NCBI GenBank assembly: GCA_942492915.1
Contig: OW818662.1
Location: 3,534,001 to 3,598,000, forward strand
DNA: 64,000 nucleotides
Source of the DNA: Turneriella sp942492915
Lineage (GTDB): Bacteria; Spirochaetota; Leptospiria; Turneriellales; Turneriellaceae
Direction: 5' to 3'
The position numbers and the translations under genes are program-made. The notes under the pieces were generated by a model, which made no database searches, was not told the DNA's origin, and saw only the letters and a list, made by a program, of their open reading frames with translations. Within the stretch, counting starts at the first letter, position 1; each line of letters opens with the position of its first letter. This document shows, piece by piece, positions 59,729 to 64,000 of the stretch.

Positions 59729-60225
59729 GCACCCTGCCGCTTCCGAATGCAAGATCACTTATGCAACCAGATTTGCTGACAGAGCCGAATAATTCAGAGC
59801 GCACGATCGTCAATACGCGCGTCACCAAATTTTCTGATGAATCGGTGTATGAAAGTTTTGCGAACCCCGTGCTGCTGAAAGAATGGTGGGGGCCAAACGG
59901 GTTCACTAACACCTTTCATGAGTTTAATTTTTCACCCGGTGGTGACTGGCGTTTCACGATGCATGCACCCGATGGCGCGCATTATGAAAATTTTTGCCGC
60001 TTCATTGAGGTACAACCTCGCGAACGCATTGTCATCGACCACATCGAGCCGGTGCACAGCTTTCGGTTAGTTGCAAAAATTACTAGAACGGGTATAGGTA
60101 CTGAAATACAATTTCGTATGACCTTTGCGTTGCTTGAAGAATACGAGCGCGTAAAAAATTTTGTGCGCGAAGCCAACGAACAAAATCTCGACCGCCTTGA
60201 AGCGGTGTTGCAAAAAATAAAATAG
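59725..60225 (+). CDS. SRPBCC (AHSA1-like) domain protein 9
   Basis: A 166-residue protein from a GTG at 59725 overlapping the upstream stop (an ATG at 59761 is a possible alternative). It matches domain 5 of the fused protein: VTKFSDESVYESFANPVLLKEWWGPNGFTNTFHEFNFSPGGDW and later RFIEVQPRERIVIDH. There is no Shine-Dalgarno, so translation probably relies on coupling, and a terminator-like hairpin lies just upstream. It closes the SRPBCC run; the exporter operon follows 17 bases later. Confidence 0.8.
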   Translation: MSTLPLPNARSLMQPDLLTEPNNSERTIVNTRVTKFSDESVYESFANPVLLKEWWGPNGFTNTFHEFNFSPGGDWRFTMHAPDGAHYENFCRFIEVQPRERIVIDHIEPVHSFRLVAKITRTGIGTEIQFRMTFALLEEYERVKNFVREANEQNLDRLEAVLQKIK

Positions 60226-60242
60226 GCTGAACACGAGGACAA

Positions 60243-62813
60243 ATGAGTACTAAAACTGAACCAAAGCTGCGGCTTACCGATCGCGTCATGAAGAAATACA
60301 CCGAGTGGATGGTGGCGATACCCGAGTTTTCGTTTAGACGAAGATGGTGGGTAATCGGATTTTTCGCGCTCTTCACTGTCGGCCTTAGCTTTGGTCTGCC
60401 CAAACTCAAAGTCGATATGACTTTCGATACCTGGCTTGATGCAGGCGATTCTACGCTTGTTGATTATCAGCGTTTTCGCTACTTCTTCGGTTCTGACGAA
60501 TACATGATGATTATGTTCAAGCCGCAGGGCAAAGAGGTTTTCGACGCCGATACGCTGAAAAAAGTCAAAGCTCTCGAAGACGAGCTCAACAAAAGGCGAT
60601 TCGAAAAAGGTTCACCTCTGAATCGCATCACGCGCATACGCACGATAATTTCTGCGGACTTTCTTGAGTCGAAAGGCGACACCTTAAAAAATCGTAAGTT
60701 CATCGGAACATCGATACCAGATAACAAGCTGCTCGCAGAAATCAAGAAAATTGCCATGGCGCAGCGCGATTTTCCTGGCAGCTGGTTTTCGAAAGATAGC
60801 CAGTACGGTGCAGTTTTGATGCTCACCGATTATGGTGCCCGCATACAGAAGCTCGATGACAAAGGTGAGGCCAAACCTTCGACGCCTGAATTTGATTTTA
60901 CTGAAAGCCAAACCAATAAGAGAGACCGCAACAAGATTCCGAAAATGGAAAGTGCTGATCCGTCAGATTATATGAAGTTCAATGAAGAACTTGCTAAGAT
61001 TCTTAAGAGTCAAAACTGGTCTAACCCTACGGTGGGTGAGTCGCCTTCGCCACACATGGAATATCTGTTGGGTGGTGGGCCTTGGGTGGCGTCGTTCTTC
61101 ATGAACATCATGACATCCCAAATGGGGCAAATCATGGGCCTGTCGATATTGTTGATTTTCATTACTCTCGCCATCGCCTTCCGTTCGCTTTCCGCAATGG
61201 TTTGGCCCACACTGATTATCATCTTGTCGGTGGTATGGACGCTGGGCCTCGTTGGCCTGTCGAATGTTACGATGACGATGATGATCAACATCGTTGCCAT
61301 TCTGAATCTGACCGTGGGTATCTCTTCGTCGGTACATATACTTTCGGGTTATAAGTATTATCTCGTAACACTCGATAAACGGGCTGCATTGATCAAAGCC
61401 TACGAGAAATCGGGTGTTTCTGTGATGCTTGCGACACTCACGACTTTTGCGGGTATTATCTCAATGGCTGTCGTGCCCATTGTGCCGATTCGCAACTTCG
61501 CAATCGCTGCCTCGTTTGGCATCGCCTTCGCATATGTCGGTACAATTTATCTTTTGCCATCGTTACTGACCCTTTGGGCTCCTGGTGCGGCGAAGAATAA
61601 AGAAACTGGTGAAAAAATGCAGGGCCTTTTGGAGCGCCAATTGCAACGGTTTATTACTTACATCATTCGCGTCACGCATGACCGCCCGAAGACGATTATT
61701 GCGGTATTCAGTGCGATTATGCTCGCGAGTATTTCAGGGTACCCGCGCGTAGTCGTCGATACCAATTTTCTTGAATCGATTAAGCCAGGCTACGGTTTCA
61801 AAGAAACCTTCGAAACGCTTGACCAGCATTTCGGAGGCACAACGAACGTAGAGATAATTATCAACACGGGAAAAAATGATGGCCTCAAAGATGTCACTCT
61901 TCTCACAGCGATGGATAATCTCGCACAAAGGGCAAAAAAGGAACGTCCTGATTTTGTTGCAAAAGCAACATCGCTCGTTAACGCGGTCAAAGATTCGAAC
62001 AAGAATCTGATCAACGGCAAAGAAGAAAATTACAAGATTCCTTCGGATAACCAGAAGTTGAAGCAGGTGCTGCTGATGTATGATTCTGCTGACCCTGAAT
62101 CACGCAAACTCTTCGCAGATGACGATTGGGAAAAAGGAAGAATCACGCTGCAGGTCGTCAATAAGAGTTCATTTGAATACGTCGACTTCTTGACACAAGT
62201 CGAAGGCTGGATGAAGGAATATCTTGAGCCCGTGAAGAAAATGAATCCTGAACTTACCTATTATGCCACGGGCGGCATACCGATAATGATGCGTCTGACG
62301 GGCTTTCTCACCAAGTCTCAGTTACAATCCTTTGGCCTGGCACTCGTGATTATTACGGTGATCATGTTTCTCATTTACGGAACTATCCGATACGGCATCA
62401 TTGCGATGCTGCCGAATATTTTTCCGATTTTGTTAACAGTGGGAGTCACAGGCTGGTTCAAAATACCTCTCGACTCCGATACGCTTCTGGTATTGCCGAT
62501 AGCGATTGGTATCGCAGTCGATGACACGATTCACTTCATGACGCATTACCGGGGTGAACTCTTGGCTGGCCATGGCAGGCTCGAGGCTATCAAGAGTACG
62601 CTGCGCGAGGTGGGCCAGGCGATGATCTTCACATCGATCATTCTCGTCACCGGGTTCTTGATTTTTCTTTCTTCAATCTATGTGCCATTTCGCAACTTCG
62701 GGTTGCTGTCCGCGATAGCAATATCGAGTGCACTCTTGGCCGACCTGTTTTTCCTGCCCGCGCTGCTAACTTTATTTGGAAGAACGACAAAGGTAAAAGG
62801 AGCTGACACATGA
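60243..62813 (+). CDS. MMPL/RND-family exporter
   Basis: An 856-residue inner-membrane exporter with the MMPL layout: TM1 (RRRWWVIGFFALFTVGLSFGLP), a large periplasmic loop, five helices including GISSSVHILSGYKYYLV, then the second half with TM7, a loop and helices including PIAIGIAVDDTIHFMTHY. The GxxxDD-type AVDDTIH segment matches the proton-relay helix of the hopanoid/lipid branch. The ATG has GAGGAC upstream. Its stop overlaps the next gene by 4 bases, so exporter, LolA-like protein and outer-membrane protein form a unit. Confidence 0.85.
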   Translation: MSTKTEPKLRLTDRVMKKYTEWMVAIPEFSFRRRWWVIGFFALFTVGLSFGLPKLKVDMTFDTWLDAGDSTLVDYQRFRYFFGSDEYMMIMFKPQGKEVFDADTLKKVKALEDELNKRRFEKGSPLNRITRIRTIISADFLESKGDTLKNRKFIGTSIPDNKLLAEIKKIAMAQRDFPGSWFSKDSQYGAVLMLTDYGARIQKLDDKGEAKPSTPEFDFTESQTNKRDRNKIPKMESADPSDYMKFNEELAKILKSQNWSNPTVGESPSPHMEYLLGGGPWVASFFMNIMTSQMGQIMGLSILLIFITLAIAFRSLSAMVWPTLIIILSVVWTLGLVGLSNVTMTMMINIVAILNLTVGISSSVHILSGYKYYLVTLDKRAALIKAYEKSGVSVMLATLTTFAGIISMAVVPIVPIRNFAIAASFGIAFAYVGTIYLLPSLLTLWAPGAAKNKETGEKMQGLLERQLQRFITYIIRVTHDRPKTIIAVFSAIMLASISGYPRVVVDTNFLESIKPGYGFKETFETLDQHFGGTTNVEIIINTGKNDGLKDVTLLTAMDNLAQRAKKERPDFVAKATSLVNAVKDSNKNLINGKEENYKIPSDNQKLKQVLLMYDSADPESRKLFADDDWEKGRITLQVVNKSSFEYVDFLTQVEGWMKEYLEPVKKMNPELTYYATGGIPIMMRLTGFLTKSQLQSFGLALVIITVIMFLIYGTIRYGIIAMLPNIFPILLTVGVTGWFKIPLDSDTLLVLPIAIGIAVDDTIHFMTHYRGELLAGHGRLEAIKSTLREVGQAMIFTSIILVTGFLIFLSSIYVPFRNFGLLSAIAISSALLADLFFLPALLTLFGRTTKVKGADT

Positions 62814-63673
62814 CCAAGCATACAATCATTTTTCTTTCAGCTGTTGGGCTGCTTGCAGCCCAGCAACTGAAAGAACCAGAAAGGGCGAAAGAGATTGCGC
62901 GCAAAATGATCAAGCGCGACGACGGTAAGACTTCGTATAACCGCACCAAACTCATATCATGCGCCTTTGAAGATCAGGCAGGCAAGCGCAAGTGTTCCGG
63001 ACAGGCGCGGGCAAAAACTTTCGAATCGATTTCAAAAGATATCGGGCCGCAGCTTGAAGATACAATTGGCCTCAGCGTTATCGATGACCCGGCAGATGAG
63101 AAAGGCTCAGCATTCTTGCAGAAAGATTATGAAGTGCCTGGTAAAGACACTGAACAGTGGATGTACCTTCCGGCACTGAAAAAGCTCAAGCGCATCGTCG
63201 CTGAGTCATCGAACTCCCCAAAGACCGGGACGTTTTTTGGTTCTGAGCTGGCAGCTGAAGATCTCGAGAAAGTGCGAATGAGTGACTACGTCTATTCTTA
63301 TCTCGGCGACGAAGCGGTCGACGGCCGTGATTGCTTTATGCTCGAGTCTTTTCCCACTGCGTCACGCGCGCCAAAGTCATCTTATGGCCGCGGTGTACTC
63401 TGGGTCGATAAGGCGAGCTATCTTGTTTTGAAATCGGACTCGTATGACCGACAGAACCGTCTTGTGAAAACCTTTTATGCGAAAGATTTGGCCGTCGTGG
63501 GTGGAGTGGCAGTGGCGAAACAGCTGATTGTTGTTAATCACAAAAATCGGCGCATGAGCATGATGAAACTCGAAAAGATTAAGATCAATGTGCCGATTCC
63601 CGAAGCGCTGTTTGACACTCGCGCCGTGCAAGACAGCGCGTTTCGTGAGAGCCAGATGGGGTCTGTACGATGA
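62810..63673 (+). CDS. LolA-like outer-membrane lipoprotein-sorting-type protein
   Basis: A 287-residue exported protein with a signal peptide (IIFLSAVGLLAAQQ). The mature part has the LolA/LolB-like beta shell seen in proteins linked to MMPL exporters: WMYLPALKKLKRIVAESS, GTFFGSELAAEDLEKVRMSDYVYSYLGDEAVDGRDCFMLE and YGRGVLWVDKASYLVLKSDSYDRQNRLVKTF. It probably ferries the exporter's hydrophobic substrate across the periplasm. A near-perfect 21-bp hairpin lies in its signal-peptide codons (62832-62875). Confidence 0.75.
   Translation: MTKHTIIFLSAVGLLAAQQLKEPERAKEIARKMIKRDDGKTSYNRTKLISCAFEDQAGKRKCSGQARAKTFESISKDIGPQLEDTIGLSVIDDPADEKGSAFLQKDYEVPGKDTEQWMYLPALKKLKRIVAESSNSPKTGTFFGSELAAEDLEKVRMSDYVYSYLGDEAVDGRDCFMLESFPTASRAPKSSYGRGVLWVDKASYLVLKSDSYDRQNRLVKTFYAKDLAVVGGVAVAKQLIVVNHKNRRMSMMKLEKIKINVPIPEALFDTRAVQDSAFRESQMGSVR
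62832..62875 (+). other. Hairpin in the signal-peptide codons of the LolA-like gene
   Basis: Two 21-base arms (62832-62852 and 62855-62875) pair with one G-U wobble and one mismatch around a 2-base loop. The arms lie within codons 8-22, about 20 bases after the ATG, where a strong RNA hairpin would slow early translation. Confidence 0.55.
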
Positions 63674-64000
63674 CACACACCATGAAACTCGCAGTGGCGA
63701 GTTTCATGGTGTGTGCATCTATTCTCCCTGCGCAGGAATTCGAACCGCCCGCCGAAACAAAACCGGCTTCAGAAGATTTTGACTTTGAAGAGCCGGCAGC
63801 TGCCAAGACAAAAGACAGTTTCACGCTGCCCGTGCGCGGCAAAGCCGTCATGGAGCTCGGGCGGCAAGTTGATAACCGTTTTGTTTTTCTCGGGCCCTTC
63901 ACGGCGCTGACCCTTGATCACCAGGCTTCATGGGGACAAATTTATGGCGAGGGTTGGGCGCGCTATAATGCCGCTTATCGCATCGAGAACGACAGCAGCT
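63670..64000 (+). CDS. Exported, probably outer-membrane protein (partial, C-terminus outside window)
   Basis: Open to the window edge from the ATG at 63670, which overlaps the upstream stop by 4 bases; an ATG at 63682 (MKLAVAS) is an alternative start inside a hairpin. The signal peptide is followed by an acidic linker (EFEPPAETKPASEDFDFEEP) and then the start of a beta-rich domain (RFVFLGPFTALTLDHQASWGQIYGEG). Position after an exporter and LolA-like gene fits the DUF1302-like outer-membrane partner seen with such exporters, but the visible part is too short to confirm. Confidence 0.55.
   Translation, partial: MTHTMKLAVASFMVCASILPAQEFEPPAETKPASEDFDFEEPAAAKTKDSFTLPVRGKAVMELGRQVDNRFVFLGPFTALTLDHQASWGQIYGEGWARYNAAYRIENDSS
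63674..63715 (+). other. Perfect 19-bp hairpin at the start of the exported protein gene
   Basis: Arms at 63674-63692 and 63697-63715 are exact complements around AGTG. The hairpin covers codons 2-16 and holds the alternative ATG (63682) within its left arm. It should block ribosome access to that start and is a strong translation-control candidate. Confidence 0.65.

Noticed and set aside
1..64000. Search for CRISPR arrays, insertion sequences, phage genes, tRNA and rRNA
   Set aside because: No regularly spaced repeats, transposase motifs, phage structural genes or cloverleaf sequences were seen on reading; a covariance search could still find a small RNA gene.

Overview
The window looks like chromosomal DNA of a Gram-negative spirochaete of the order Leptospirales, most like Turneriella or a relative. 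This is inferred from family content, not from a marker gene: a DUF1577-like protein, a Maf-type flagellin glycosyltransferase, a short SMC, SpoIIE-type phosphatases, many outer-membrane barrel proteins, meso-DAP peptidoglycan synthesis (murE) and moderate GC. I saw no rRNA, tRNA, insertion sequence, phage or CRISPR array.

Region 1 (1-13,000) is mostly housekeeping: a partial SAM-dependent methyltransferase, two hypothetical genes, nuoD standing alone, murE, a DUF2071-ligA pair, a sensor histidine kinase, a pirin and a zinc-ribbon membrane protein. Region 2 (13,100-30,000) holds a cut-down restriction-type nuclease domain, several exported or barrel proteins, a FecR-domain protein, a Maf / RND exporter / TPR operon, a hinge-poor smc, an EamA transporter, and a TetR regulator coupled to a sterol-desaturase-family enzyme. 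Region 3 (30,185-35,234) is visibly AT-richer. It carries a periplasmic binding protein coupled to a class III adenylate cyclase, a small exported protein, a FadL-like barrel and a protein with two cyclic-nucleotide-binding domains, so it may be a self-contained cAMP signalling islet.

Region 4 (35,300-51,200) is rich in lipid metabolism and signalling: a U32/TrhP family protein, a hemerythrin-like RIC protein, a 7TM hybrid histidine kinase whose N-terminus has no normal start codon, a cyclopropane-fatty-acid synthase, an acyltransferase, a secreted lipase-like protein followed by two paralogous exported proteins, a PhnD-like lipoprotein coupled to a Cache-HAMP-SpoIIE phosphatase, an epoxide-hydrolase-like enzyme, and a desaturase with its ferredoxin-type reductase.

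Region 5 (51,400-60,225) is the most unusual part. An ArsR repressor with two palindromes over its own start heads a run of about 17 tightly packed same-strand genes. Eight of them encode nine SRPBCC/AHSA1 domains, interleaved with two VOC proteins, two DoxX-like membrane proteins, a RibD/DHFR-like reductase, an internally deleted DUF1428 gene, an AAC(3)-I-like acetyltransferase and a zinc-ribbon/HhH-DUF1801 fusion. Region 6 (60,243-64,000) continues on the same strand with an MMPL/RND exporter, a LolA-like periplasmic protein and the start of an exported (probably outer-membrane) protein; the last two have long RNA hairpins inside their signal-peptide codons. Many gene boundaries across the window carry perfect long-stem hairpins.
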